From Puniceicoccaceae bacterium (GTDB lineage: Bacteria > Verrucomicrobiota > Verrucomicrobiia > Opitutales > JAFGAQ01), in the NCBI GenBank assembly GCA_040224245.1, contig JBEGIR010000074.1, forward strand, positions 1 to 64,000: DNA of 64,000 nt, written 5' to 3'. Below the pieces are notes generated by a model, which searched no databases, was not told the origin of the DNA, and saw nothing but the letters and a program-made list of their open reading frames with translations. Shown in pieces: positions 1 to 10,200 of the stretch. Each line of letters starts with the position of its first letter. Position 1 is the first letter of the stretch. Made by a program: the position numbers and the translations under genes.

Positions 1-309
1 GCAGGTCTTCTTGCCATGATGTTGTCAGTCATCTTGGAGTGGGGGTTGATCGGATTTGTGCCCGCTCTCATGGTGTCGGTCGGCTCACTTGGTGCAGTTT
101 CCCCAAACAATCAGGCGAATTTCATCGAGTACTTTCCGAACACCGGAGGCAGTGCCTCTGCAATTCTGGGTGCCTTCCAGTTTGGTTCTGCCGGACTCGC
201 AAGTGCACTTTCAACACAACTCCCCCAGTCGATGCTTTCCATCGTTTCTTGTATGTTCGTCTTGGGGTGCATTGCTTTCACTACCATGCTCAGAACGATG
301 CATCGGTAA
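1..309 (+). CDS. Bcr/CflA-family MFS drug exporter, C-terminal part (5' end outside window)
   Basis: The frame is open from base 1, so the gene begins upstream of the window. About 102 residues remain, with two or three hydrophobic segments typical of the last membrane helices of a 12-TM major facilitator. The stretch reading PNNQANFIEYFP then GGSASAILGAFQF matches the conserved Bcr/CflA-type TM10-11 region (G-S-A-S-A-L-x-G-x-x-Q). The family exports drugs or small metabolites by proton antiport. Substrate cannot be told from this fragment. It ends 136 bases before the AraC gene on the same strand and may have no relation to it. Confidence 0.75.
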   Translation, partial: AGLLAMMLSVILEWGLIGFVPALMVSVGSLGAVSPNNQANFIEYFPNTGGSASAILGAFQFGSAGLASALSTQLPQSMLSIVSCMFVLGCIAFTTMLRTMHR

Positions 310-445
310 CCACGACAGCGGTGAGTAGCTGTAGAAAACCAGTTGTCAACTGAACCCGTCTCGGAAATTGATCGGAGGGCCGGTTAGAGGAAGTTAAACC
401 GTGATTCTGTTGCAATTTGAATAAATAGTAAGGGAATACTAAGAA

Positions 446-1309
446 ATGGCAGAAACCTTTAATCCCAATCGTCCCGATTTCACTCCATACGGTTTCAGTT
501 GCGTGGAGTGGACCCCGAGTCTCATGCAACGGCCCGATCACCACGATGAGATTGAGCTGAATCTATTGATGTCGGGATCGATTATGTATTTGATGGGAGG
601 TCGCCGGGTGCGGGTCGAAGCGGGGCGATTGTTTGTGTTTTGGGCGGCGATTCCGCACCAGATTATCAACATCAATACCGACACCCCGTATTTTGTTGCC
701 ACCATTCCGTTTGCCTGGTTCTTGCAGAGTCAGTTTCCCGAGCGTTTTGTGCACGCCATCCTCAGGGGTGATGTGTTTGAGGAATCTGCACTCAGCCATT
801 TTGATCATGATGTCTTTCGTTTTCGACAGTGGCTAAAGGACTTGCAGCAGATTCATCCCGAACGGGAGAATCTCGTCATGCTCGAGATGCGGGCGCGACT
901 GTTTCGGCTGTTTTCGGAGAATCATGCCAAGCTCTCCGAAAACCGCAAGCTGCCCGCAAGCCTCGAAAGTGGTGGACTGAGCAAACTCGAAAAAATGGCC
1001 TGTTTCATTGCCCGAAACCATGAGCGACCGATTAAGATCGAGCATATCTGTGCCGAAGTGAAACTGCACCCCAACTATGCCATGAATCTGTTCAAAAAGG
1101 GCTTTGGCACCACGCTCAACGATTACCTCACCTATCACCGCATTTCCAGTGCGCAGCGCCTGTTGGCGACCTCGCGTGAGAAGATCATCGATGTGGCGTT
1201 TCAGTCCGGCTTTGGTTCGCTCAGCCAGTTCAACACCGTGTTCAGATCGCGCTGCGGATGCACCCCCCGCGAGTACCGGAAGGCCAATCGCATCGCCACC
1301 CTGGGCTGA
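446..1309 (+). CDS. AraC-family transcriptional regulator
   Basis: This 287-residue protein has the two-part AraC layout. The N-terminal ~150 residues form a cupin-like sensor (HHDEIELNLLMSG, then GGRRVRVEAGRLFVFWAAIPHQI). The C-terminal ~100 residues carry two helix-turn-helix motifs, ending in the family signature VAFQSGFGSLSQFNTVFRSRCGCTPREYR. Members usually bind a sugar in the cupin and activate neighbouring catabolic genes. It sits directly upstream of GH115 and DUF1593 genes on the same strand, so a role in sensing a xylan-derived sugar is inferred. The start is an ATG with no convincing Shine-Dalgarno. The 8-mer TTGCAATT occurs upstream of this gene (410-417) and of the next (1383-1390), a possible shared site. 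Confidence 0.9.
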   Translation: MAETFNPNRPDFTPYGFSCVEWTPSLMQRPDHHDEIELNLLMSGSIMYLMGGRRVRVEAGRLFVFWAAIPHQIININTDTPYFVATIPFAWFLQSQFPERFVHAILRGDVFEESALSHFDHDVFRFRQWLKDLQQIHPERENLVMLEMRARLFRLFSENHAKLSENRKLPASLESGGLSKLEKMACFIARNHERPIKIEHICAEVKLHPNYAMNLFKKGFGTTLNDYLTYHRISSAQRLLATSREKIIDVAFQSGFGSLSQFNTVFRSRCGCTPREYRKANRIATLG

Positions 1310-1459
1310 TCCGGAGATTGCCTCCCCGGAATCTTTGCCGACTGCCCGGGATACAAACCCTACGCATCAATTCTGTGTTTCATTGCAATTAAACGTATAA
1401 TTCATTCTGATGTTGAAGAACTGATAACCGAGTTTTGCCAACCCCATGCACTTCGACCC

Positions 1460-4414
1460 ATGATTTCCCATTCGTTTCAATCGACCCGTTCATGGTTCCG
1501 TTTGCCGGGACTGACCGTGATTGCCCTATTCTTTCTGTTCCTGTCGAAGATCCATGCTGATCCGACCGGGATCCTGTCGGTGTCGCTGCGAGTCGACCCT
1601 GCGGCTGGGTCGGACGCATTTCCCTTGGTTGCGCAGGGAGAGACGGCAACGGTTTGGTATGATGCAAACGACTACAAGGGGGTGATCCGCGCCATCGGTG
1701 ATTTGCAATCCGATATCGAACGCGTGACCGGGCTGAAACCGGAGGTCAGCGATCAACTGCCTGTGACCCGACATCCCGTGATCATTGGAACAGTTGGAAT
1801 GAACGCAACGATTGATGCGCTCATCGCATCTGGCCGACTCGATGGAGACGCCCTGATCGGCAAGTGGGAGAGTTTTGTCATCTCTACGGTGAACCAACCG
1901 GAGGCCGGTATGGATCAGGCATTGGTCATTGCAGGCAGTGATAAACGAGGCACGATTTACGGCATCTATGAACTCTCCCGTCAGATTGGAGTTTCTCCCT
2001 GGTATTTTTGGGCAGATGTTCCCATTCAGCAGCGTGACGAGCTGCACCTGCGTTCTGGCACCTTTGCCTCGGGTGAACCCAAGGTGAAGTACCGCGGAAT
2101 TTTCATCAATGACGAGGCCCCCGCCTTGCGAAGGTGGGTTGAACAGAACTTTGGAGCGTTTAATCAGGAGTTCTACGCGCATGTGTTTGAGCTGATCCTT
2201 CGCTGCAGAGGAAATTACCTTTGGCCAGCGATGTGGCTGCCTGTTGCATTTAATGATGATGATCCCGGCAACCCACAGCTCGCCGACGAATACGGTATCG
2301 TCATGTCCACCAGCCACCACGAACCCATGATGCGCGCCCATCACGAGTGGGAGCGTTACGGTAGCGGTCCATGGAACTACGAAGAAAACAAGGAAAAACT
2401 ACAGGAGTTCTGGCGCGGTGGTATCGAACGCATGGGGAACTTCGAAAGTGTCGTCACCATGGGTATGCGCGGAGACGGTGACGAGGCCATGTCGGAGGAT
2501 ACAGCAGTTCCGCTGCTCAAACAAATCATCGCCGATCAGCGCACAATTCTCAGCGAGGTGCTTGGCAAACCCGCCGCCGAGATTCCCCAAGTGTGGGCAC
2601 TCTACAAAGAGGTGCAGGACTACTACGACAAGGGCATGCGGGTGGACGATGACATCCTGATCCTTTTCAGTGACGACAATTGGGGCAACATCCGCTTCCT
2701 GCCCCGCCCGGATGATGAAGTACACCCCGGGGGGTATGGCATGTACTACCACGTGGACTACGTGGGTGCACCCACGTCCTACCGTTGGCTGAATGTGACA
2801 CAGAACGAACGCTTGTGGGAGCAAATGATGCTGACCTGGGAGGCTGGTGTTCGCGATCTGTGGATAGTGAATGTGGGCGACATCAAACCCATGGAGCTGC
2901 CAATGAGCTTCTTCCTTGACCTAGCATGGGATCCGGAGGCAATCACCGTTGATGACTTGCCCGCTTACTACGTTCACTGGGCCGCGCAGCAGTTTGGTGA
3001 TCCACACGCTGAAGAAATTGCCGGGATGCTCGCGCGCTACACCAAATACAACGCCCGCCGTACTCCGGAAATGCTTTCACCGACGACCTACAGCATTGCA
3101 AATTATCGTGAGGCTGATCGTGTGGTGCAGGAGTACCAAGAACTCGCCACTCAGGCCAGATCCCTTTACGAACAACTCCCCGAAACCCATCGTTCTGCGT
3201 TTTTTCAGTTGGTGCTATTCCCGATTGAAGCATCTGCCAACCTGAACGAGATGTATGTTGCCGCAGGCAAGAATGCCTACTACGCAGAACGGGGTACGGC
3301 ATCCGCCAACTATTACGCTGAAAAGGTGCGGACTTTGTTCGAGCGCGACGCAGAACTCACCCGCCAGTTTCACGAAGATCTCGAAGGTGGGAAGTGGAAC
3401 CATATGATGTCCCAGACTCACATCGGATACACTTACTGGAACCATCCACCCCTGAACCGCATGCCCGCTGTATCATGGGTACAACTTGGTAAGCCAGCTG
3501 AACTTGGGTTTTTTGTAGAACATGGAGACCGTCCGCGCTGGGGATGGTTGGATGTGGAGGCCGATTGGAGTTTTAACCATGAACTACCTCTGTTCGACCG
3601 GATTCACAATCCGAGCTTCTACGTGGAGGTTTTCAATCGCGAGCAGGACTCCTTGACCTATGCGATCACTGCCCAAGAAGACTGGATTCAGCTGTCAAAA
3701 ACGGGTGGCACGATCCAGTATGACGAAAAAGTCTATGTCAGCATCGACTGGGAGAAGGCACCAGCAGGTCGTCACACGGGAACGATCCTGCTCTCAGGTG
3801 AGGGTGCGGAATACATCGTGAACGTTCCCATTCGCAATGAATTGCCTGAAGCTGCCGGGTTTGTGGAGCAAAACGGAGTGGTCGTGATTGAGGCAGATCG
3901 CTACGACCAAGCGATCCAAACCGACGATGCCCAATGGATCACAGTTCCAAATCTCGGTCGCACAGGCTCTGCCATCACGATAGCTCCGTCCACCGCAGCA
4001 ACGCGCACACCCGGCGAGGATGCCCCCTGCGTGGAATACACGTTTACCTTGCTGGATAAAGCCAAGATTCGCATCGATACCTTTGTTTCCCCAACACTCA
4101 ATTTCCGCGCTGGCGACGGAATCCGCTACGCAATCGCTGTCAATGATGCACCTCCGCAGGTGATCAACAGCAACGAGGGTGAGGAACTGCCCGATTGGAA
4201 GTATGCCTCCTGGTGGATCCAGGCGGTCGGTGACCACATCAAGATCCATTCCTCCTCCCACTCGGAGTTGGAAGCCGGTATTCACACCTTAAAAGTGTGG
4301 ATGGTGGATCCTGGCGTTGTCATCCAGCGATTTGTCATCGATGCGGGTGGATTGAAGCCGACCTACCTCGGCCCCCCAACCAGTTTGTGGTTGCCCCTCC
4401 CCAGCGAGGGTTGA
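1460..4414 (+). CDS. Secreted GH115 xylan alpha-1,2-glucuronidase
   Basis: This 984-residue exoenzyme begins with a signal peptide (hydrophobic core near residues 15-30, cleavage near KIHAD). It then shows the glycoside hydrolase family 115 arrangement: an N-terminal alpha/beta domain (~50-190), a TIM-barrel (~200-560) with family motifs such as GIFINDEAPAL, RGNYLWPAMW and STSHHEPMMRAHHEW, a helical region (~560-780) and a C-terminal beta domain (~800-980). GH115 enzymes release (4-O-methyl-)glucuronic acid from internal or terminal xylose of glucuronoxylan. The length fits the family. A TATAAT hexamer lies at 1396-1401 without an obvious -35 box. The neighbours (AraC regulator before, DUF1593 exoprotein after) support a small xylan-use locus. 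Other GH115 activities cannot be excluded. Confidence 0.92.
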   Translation: MISHSFQSTRSWFRLPGLTVIALFFLFLSKIHADPTGILSVSLRVDPAAGSDAFPLVAQGETATVWYDANDYKGVIRAIGDLQSDIERVTGLKPEVSDQLPVTRHPVIIGTVGMNATIDALIASGRLDGDALIGKWESFVISTVNQPEAGMDQALVIAGSDKRGTIYGIYELSRQIGVSPWYFWADVPIQQRDELHLRSGTFASGEPKVKYRGIFINDEAPALRRWVEQNFGAFNQEFYAHVFELILRCRGNYLWPAMWLPVAFNDDDPGNPQLADEYGIVMSTSHHEPMMRAHHEWERYGSGPWNYEENKEKLQEFWRGGIERMGNFESVVTMGMRGDGDEAMSEDTAVPLLKQIIADQRTILSEVLGKPAAEIPQVWALYKEVQDYYDKGMRVDDDILILFSDDNWGNIRFLPRPDDEVHPGGYGMYYHVDYVGAPTSYRWLNVTQNERLWEQMMLTWEAGVRDLWIVNVGDIKPMELPMSFFLDLAWDPEAITVDDLPAYYVHWAAQQFGDPHAEEIAGMLARYTKYNARRTPEMLSPTTYSIANYREADRVVQEYQELATQARSLYEQLPETHRSAFFQLVLFPIEASANLNEMYVAAGKNAYYAERGTASANYYAEKVRTLFERDAELTRQFHEDLEGGKWNHMMSQTHIGYTYWNHPPLNRMPAVSWVQLGKPAELGFFVEHGDRPRWGWLDVEADWSFNHELPLFDRIHNPSFYVEVFNREQDSLTYAITAQEDWIQLSKTGGTIQYDEKVYVSIDWEKAPAGRHTGTILLSGEGAEYIVNVPIRNELPEAAGFVEQNGVVVIEADRYDQAIQTDDAQWITVPNLGRTGSAITIAPSTAATRTPGEDAPCVEYTFTLLDKAKIRIDTFVSPTLNFRAGDGIRYAIAVNDAPPQVINSNEGEELPDWKYASWWIQAVGDHIKIHSSSHSELEAGIHTLKVWMVDPGVVIQRFVIDAGGLKPTYLGPPTSLWLPLPSEG

Positions 4415-4606
4415 GGACAGGTTGCGTGCAAAAAAAATCTGGGAGCACCCAACATGGACAAGTTGCCCTTGTGAGGGCTGAAGATGCGCAGATTATTCTT
4501 AGGATTTCGGTGGTTTCTCTGGGAAAATGCTTAGAATTTATCACATGGATCGGGTAAACTTCCCCATTCGTTAGGCGCGATTCAACCCCTGTTTTCCCAG
4601 AATTCC

Positions 4607-6064
4607 ATGAAACTCCTGAACCTGAAAAAACTCATTTGCATTGTTACCCTTGCGGTGTTGACGACGGCGGGCTGCTTGCATGCCGAATCCGACCAGACCT
4701 CTCGTCAGCGCATGATCGTGCTGACCGACATTGAAGCGGATCCCGACGATGCTCAGACCCTGGTGCGGCTGCTGCTCTATTCGAATCAGATCGAACTCGA
4801 GGGCTTGATCGCAACCACTTCCATTCACCAGCGCTCCATGGTGGCACCCGAATCCATCCACCGCATCATCGATGCTTATGAGAAGGTGCAGGAAAACCTC
4901 GCCAAGCATGAACCAGGATTTCCAACAGCAGACAGGCTGCGTGAGCAGGTGAAAAACGGACTGCCCCTCTACGGCATGAACGCTGTGGGCGAGGATTTTG
5001 ACTCTGAAGGCTCGGACTGGATCATTGAAGTGCTCGAGCGGGAGGATGAGCGTCCCCTTTGGGTGACGGTCTGGGGAGGCCCCAACACGCTCGCGCAGGC
5101 GCTGTACCGTCTGAAATCCACGCGAACGGAGGAGGAGCTGCAGCGCCTGATCGGCAAACTCAGGGTTTACACGATCTCGGATCAGGACGATTCTGGTCCA
5201 TGGATGCGCGAGACGTTTCCAGATCTCTTCTACATCGTCAGTCCGGGCGGCTACGGTGCGGCCACCTGGACGGCGATCCATTCCGTTGTGGACGGTATTG
5301 ATAACACCACGATCCGCAACGAATGGCTGGCTGAGCATGTCCAACAGGGTCACGGACCGCTGGGAGCCGAATATCCTGATGTTGCATACGGCATGGAAGG
5401 GGACACCCCCTCCTGGCTGAATCTGATCGCCAACGGATTGAGCGTTCCTGAGCGTCCCGACTGGGGTGGCTGGGGTGGACGCTACGAGTCCTATACCCCG
5501 AAGTTGGAGGATCTCAATCCCCAAGGGTTCACGGGCGGGGTGCCCGTTCTGCCCGAGACCCGCCCCATCTGGACGAATGCGGTCGATACCTACACACCAC
5601 CAGTGACCGGGCAGTATGGTCGCTCTCGCAAGCCTGACGAACAATCCTTTTCTGGATATCGGGTGACGCTGTGGAGGTGGCGCGACGCGATCCAAAACGA
5701 TTTTGCGGCACGCATGGACTGGTCCGTGAAATCGGTTGCCGATGCCAATCATGCACCAGTTCCAGCGCTCAACCACCCGTCTGAACTCACCGTGAGATCG
5801 GGTGCAGGGTTTCATCTGGACGCCAGACCCACGCGCGACCCCGACGGTGACAGTCTCACCTTCTATTGGTTCAACTATCCTGAAGCCGGAACCCTGAAGA
5901 ATCAGCCGGTGAAGATCCAGAGCGCGGAGAATATGGCGAGAGTCTATGTCGTGGCACCGCAGGTCACTCAAACGGAAACCCTGCATTTCATTCTCGAGGT
6001 TACGGATCGAGCATCCCCCGCACTGACCCGCTATCAGCGTGTGATCGTCACCGTGCAACCTTAG
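4607..6064 (+). CDS. DUF1593 (Sde182-like, nucleoside-hydrolase fold) exported protein
   Basis: The 485-residue protein starts with a signal sequence. LTTAGC around residue 24 could be a lipobox, while LHA just after it could be a signal peptidase I site, so the anchor is undecided. Residues ~35-310 match DUF1593, a nucleoside-hydrolase-like fold: MIVLTDIEADPDDAQTLVRL supplies the Asp cluster that binds calcium in nucleoside hydrolases, followed by LEGLIATTS. The last ~90 residues form the Ig-like beta C-terminal domain of Sde0182-type proteins (LDARPTRDPDGDSLTFYW). Family members are annotated as cellulose-binding or glycan-related proteins in plant-wall degraders, and their reaction is not established. 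It follows the GH115 gene after 192 bases on the same strand. Confidence 0.85.
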   Translation: MKLLNLKKLICIVTLAVLTTAGCLHAESDQTSRQRMIVLTDIEADPDDAQTLVRLLLYSNQIELEGLIATTSIHQRSMVAPESIHRIIDAYEKVQENLAKHEPGFPTADRLREQVKNGLPLYGMNAVGEDFDSEGSDWIIEVLEREDERPLWVTVWGGPNTLAQALYRLKSTRTEEELQRLIGKLRVYTISDQDDSGPWMRETFPDLFYIVSPGGYGAATWTAIHSVVDGIDNTTIRNEWLAEHVQQGHGPLGAEYPDVAYGMEGDTPSWLNLIANGLSVPERPDWGGWGGRYESYTPKLEDLNPQGFTGGVPVLPETRPIWTNAVDTYTPPVTGQYGRSRKPDEQSFSGYRVTLWRWRDAIQNDFAARMDWSVKSVADANHAPVPALNHPSELTVRSGAGFHLDARPTRDPDGDSLTFYWFNYPEAGTLKNQPVKIQSAENMARVYVVAPQVTQTETLHFILEVTDRASPALTRYQRVIVTVQP

Positions 6065-6096
6065 AAGGGAATCGACGGAGGGATCGGCGTGGGATG

Positions 6097-6222
6097 GATT
6101 CAGCAAGCAGAACCCCTACAAAATGAGTGCGTCTCCGGTAGGGGTCGGGTTCACCCCGACCCGTTTGAGCTGGGAGAGCGGTTGCTGGAGGGGAACATGT
6201 GCAAGCGGTGAACGGGAATTGG
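6097..6222 (+). repeat. REP/BIME element, copy A, with conserved 3' tail
   Basis: It holds two hairpins in opposite orientation. The left arm (6097-6115) is an inverted hairpin around TTCAGCAAGC, ending in CTAC at 6116-6119. After an 18-base spacer comes GTAG (6138-6141), then an 8-bp stem GGGTCGGG, loop TTCAC and stem CCCGACCC (6142-6162). In this copy the left stem carries one mismatch (GCAG for GCTG). The ~60 bases after it (to 6222) recur almost unchanged after copy C. Confidence 0.85.
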
Positions 6223-6243
6223 CGAAGGAGTGAGCGCGGGGAT

Positions 6244-6310
6244 GGATTCAGCAAGCTGAACCCCTACCAAAAGAGCGTGTTCCTTGTAGGGGTCGGGTTC
6301 ACCCCGACCC
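6244..6310 (+). repeat. REP/BIME element, copy B
   Basis: Same design as copy A, 147 bases further on: left hairpin with the stem TTCAGC-AA-GCTGAA, CTAC at 6264-6267, 18-base spacer, GTAG at 6286-6289, then the GGGTCGGG/CCCGACCC hairpin at 6290-6310. It ends 26 bases before the stop codon of the minus-strand RAYT gene. Confidence 0.85.
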
Positions 6311-6335
6311 AGTTGTGCCGGAACTACATCCGTTG

Positions 6336-6896
6336 TTAGCAATCAAGTTCGATGAGGTCGTTTACGGTTGGAGCCAGATTCCATTCAACGCGTGGAAATC
6401 GTCCATTGATGAGGAGAGATGCGAACTGGGGCCGAAACGCGGTGCTGCAATACCAGCCGGTCCATTCTTGATTTCGCGGAACCAGCCTTTTTTTGTAAGG
6501 ATTCATGAACATGTAGAAGGCGAAAGACTCCAGCGATGCATCTGATCGTAGTTGATGATCAAAGAAGTTTCGTTGCCACCGCAAATGATTCATACCGACG
6601 GAGTGTTTGAGCTTTGTTTTCGCTTTTGAAATAACCCTTTGAAGCTCAAGTGTTTCTCCAAGTGAAAAGAGTAGATGGAGATGGTCGGGCATGATGGTTG
6701 CACAGTAGAGATTCCAGTCCTTGGATTTATGCATCTTAATCAACTCCCGAAGTCCCATTGTGTGCATTGTGTTGGTGTTAAATGCAGAGACCCTCTGGTG
6801 AGTGCAAAAGGTTACAAAGTAACGAGCGTGCGGAGTTGATACGCGTCCTTTGGAGAGCCTGCAAGTCTGCCGGTAGTGAGGAGAGGAAGAGGGCAT
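6336..6896 (-). CDS. REP-associated tyrosine transposase (RAYT, Y1_Tnp family)
   Basis: This 186-residue protein is related to IS200/IS605 TnpA. Visible hallmarks are the first strand YFVTFCTHQR, the metal-binding HUH motif in MPDHLHLLF (His-Leu-His), the conserved W-RNFFDHQLR segment, and a Tyr in the helix FYMFMNPYKKRLVP as candidate nucleophile. RAYTs cut and rejoin single-stranded REP hairpins next to a GTAG tetranucleotide and are domesticated single-copy genes. Exactly such hairpins lie on both sides here (copies A and B to the left, C and D to the right). Length is usual for the family and the reading frame is intact. The gene lies opposite to its plus-strand neighbours. Confidence 0.92.
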   Translation of the reverse strand: MPSSSPHYRQTCRLSKGRVSTPHARYFVTFCTHQRVSAFNTNTMHTMGLRELIKMHKSKDWNLYCATIMPDHLHLLFSLGETLELQRVISKAKTKLKHSVGMNHLRWQRNFFDHQLRSDASLESFAFYMFMNPYKKRLVPRNQEWTGWYCSTAFRPQFASLLINGRFPRVEWNLAPTVNDLIELDC

Positions 6897-6920
6897 ACTC
6901 TGAAGGTGTCTTTAAAAAAC

Positions 6921-7045
6921 GGATTCAGCAAGCTGAACCCCTACAATATGAGTGCGCCTCCGGTAGGGGTCGGGTTCACCCCGACCCGTTTGAGCTGGGA
7001 GAGCGGTTGCTGCAAGGGAACAGGTGCAAGCGGTGAACGGGAATG
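6921..7045 (+). repeat. REP/BIME element, copy C, with conserved 3' tail
   Basis: Left hairpin (TTCAGC-AA-GCTGAA) from 6921, CTAC at 6941-6944, 18-base spacer, GTAG at 6963-6966, right hairpin GGGTCGGG-TTCAC-CCCGACCC at 6967-6987. The tail to about 7045 repeats that of copy A with few changes. Copies C and D repeat the A-B spacing (148 versus 147 bases) on the other side of the RAYT gene. Confidence 0.85.
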
Positions 7046-7068
7046 GACAGAGGAGTGCGCGCGCGGAT

Positions 7069-7112
7069 GGATTCAGCAAGCTGAACCCCTACAAAAAGCG
7101 TGTTTCTGGTAC
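7069..7112 (+). repeat. REP/BIME element, copy D (right half decayed)
   Basis: The left hairpin and CTAC (7089-7092) are intact, but the right arm has lost its hairpin and reads GTAC instead of GTAG near 7109. It is the partner of copy C, as B is of A. The following ~185 bases to the DUF5107 start (7298) show no further feature that I can support. Confidence 0.7.
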
Positions 7113-7297
7113 GGAACCGACGCTCTCCTGCCAGCTAACGAAATCCAATGGAAATCAGAAGATCGTCCATCTTTTTCAGAAGCATGTGCATTCCGATGGC
7201 ATGGAATCTGTGATAACATTTGAAGATCAGCCCTGTGATCCAGCGTTTACTGGTCTGAGATCACGGAACGTTTCTTTCATGTTTAACCCGTATCGCC

Positions 7298-10200
7298 ATG
7301 TCTGTTACTGCCACATTGGAAACCCTGAATATCCCAACCTATGGATTGGGACAGCCTGAGAAAAATCCGGTCTTTTTCGAAAAACGTGTCTACCAGGGTT
7401 CGTGCGGCAAGGTGTATCCGATACCACTCATCGACAAGGTGGAACAGGATCATGCTCCGACACCTGTGCCGTACCAGGCGGCGCGACTGGAGAACGAATA
7501 CCTGCGACTGGTGATGTTGCCCGAGATTGGGGGACGCATCTTTCTCGGGCAGGACAAGGCAAATCAGGACTACGATTTTTTCTACCGTCAGGATGTGATC
7601 AAACCCGCTCTCGTTGGCCTGGCGGGTCCCTGGATTTCCGGCGGAGTCGAATTCAACTGGCCGCAGCATCACCGACCGGGCACCTACCTGCCAACTGATG
7701 TGGCTATCGAAGCGGAAGCAGATGGGGTCTACACCGTGTGGATGAGTGAACACGATCCGCTGAACCGCCTGAAGGGCATGCACGGCATCCGCATCCGACC
7801 AGGCAGTTCCCTGATCGAACTTCGCGCCCGTCTTTACAACCGCACCGCGCATCACCACACCTTCCTCTGGTGGGCCAACGTAGCGGCGCGCGTGCATGAG
7901 CACTACCAGAGTTTTTTCCCAAGCGATGTGCACTATGTTGCCGATCATGCTGTTCGGGCAATGTCCTCGTTCCCGGTTGCCGATGGGGACTACTACGGCA
8001 TCGATTATGGGAAACGTGCAGGGCAGAACGACCTGACCCGCTATGCAAACATCCCCGTGCCGACCAGCTACATGGTGTGCCAGACTCAATTTGATTTTTT
8101 CGGAGGATACGATCATGACGCCGGGGGTGGATTTGTGCACGTGGCAAACCGCCATATCAGTCCGGGCAAAAAACAATGGACTTGGGGCAATGACGAGTTT
8201 GGCTGGGCATGGGACCGCGAACTCACCGACACCAATGGCCCCTACATCGAGCTGATGGCTGGCGTATACACCGACAACCAACCCGACTTCAGTTACCTCG
8301 CACCCTATGAGACCAAGACCTTTTCCCAGTTCTGGTGGCCTTATCAGAAGCTGGGACCCGTGCAGCAGGCCAACAAGGATCTCGCCATTCGTATGGTTGT
8401 GGACGAGCACGGTGCGATTGATCTTGGGGTCGTTGCCTCTCGTCGTATGGACGACTTGAGGCTCCTGCTGCGTGAAGGGGATCAAATCATTCTGGAAACC
8501 CCCATTTCGGTGGCTCCCGACCAAGCCTGGCAGGCGCAATCGGGACTGCAGCTGACGGGTGATTCCGATGTGGCGCTGCATTGCCAGTTGGTGCAGAATG
8601 GAGACACCCTGCTTGAATATCGTCCCGTGCGAAGGGATACCCTGATGCGCGACCGTGAGCTGGCGACGGAACCCGCCATGCCCGAGGCGATGGCGTCGAG
8701 TGATGAGTTGTATTTCACAGGGGAACACCTGGAGCTGAACCGCCATCCGACGCGCTACCCCGAGCTGTACTGGGAGGAAGCCCTGCGGCGGGACCCGGAC
8801 GACGTGCGCTGCCACATCGCACTTGGCAAACAAACGCTGCTGCGGGGGAGGTTTGATGCAGCATCCGCCCACCTGGAGGCGGCAGTGCGGCGCCTGACCG
8901 CGCGCCATCCAAATCCAGAGACCGGGGAAGCGCACTACTATCTCGGTCTCACACGACGCTATCAGGGGCACTTTGGCGAGGCTTATGAGCGGTTCTACAA
9001 AGCCACATGGGACTACTCCTTCCGGGCCTCAGCGCATTATGAACTGGCCTGCCTTGAACTTCGAAGGGGTACGGTATCGGGCGCGATTATGCACCTGGAT
9101 TCCGCTCTCGAAACCAATGCCACCAGCAACAAAACCCAGGTGCTCCGGGCCATCTGCCTGCGCCGGTCCGAAGACAGGGTCGCGGCGAAGGCACAGTTGC
9201 AGCAACTGCTGGCGCTCGATCCGCTCGACCACTGGGCATTGGCGGAGTTGCATCGTCTCGACCACGGAACATGCAAACTGTCTGCGCTCAGTCGCAACGA
9301 TGCGCAGACCGCGCTCGACATTGCATACGACTATGCGGATGCAGGGTGCATCGAAGAAGCGATTGAAGTGCTGGAGCATCACCACGCAGAAGCAGTGATT
9401 CCGGTGCAGGTTCCCAATCCGATGGAACGCAGTCCATTGACGCACTACACGCTCGCCTGGCTGCAGGCTGGGCTGGGAAACGAGGTGGCTGCATCTGCCA
9501 CTCTGGAGCACGCCCGGGCACAGTCCGCCGACTACTGTTTCCCCTCGCGCCTGCATGAAATGGTCGTGCTGCAGTGGGCGCTGGACCAAGAGGGAGCTGA
9601 TCGCAATGCCGCCTACGGATTGGGCAATTTTTATTATGACAAGAAGCGGCACGACGATGCGATTGCCGCCTGGGAACAGGCACGACAGGCGGACGATGCC
9701 TTCGCGCCCGTGCATCGCAATCTGGGCATTGCCTTTTGGAATGTGAGGCGGGATGCAGTGAAGGCACGCAAGAGTTACGAACAGGCCCTGAAGCGAAATC
9801 CGGCGGATTCACGCTACGTAGTGGAATACGTGCAGTTGTGTGAACGACTTGGCGATTCTGCAGCTTCCCGTCTGGCCTTTCTGGAGAACAAACGGGAGTT
9901 GGTGCTTGAGCGGGACGATGCCACCGTGGAACTCGCGTCGCTTTACAATCAAACGGAACAACCCAAGCGGGCACTCGATTTGCTGAACTCCCGCAGTTTT
10001 CACCCGTGGGAAGGGGGCGAAGGCAAAGTGCTGCGACAATACACAACGGCCCACCTGCAGATCGGTAGAGCAGCCTTGGAAGCGGGAGACGCAGTGAGTG
10101 CACTTGAGCATTTTGATCAGGCGATGGAAACTCCGGACAAGCTCGGTGAAAAATATCACCCCCTGCAGGCGAAAGCAGATGTGTCCTACTGGCAGGGAAA

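Noticed and set aside
4571-6106. 511-codon minus-strand frame antisense to the DUF1593 gene
   Set aside because: No recognisable domain; the plus strand codes a clear DUF1593 protein. A mirror frame of a GC-rich gene.
7283-8971. 562-codon minus-strand frame antisense to the DUF5107 gene
   Set aside because: Composition rich in His, Arg and Cys with no family match; the plus-strand frame has DUF5107 and TPR motifs.
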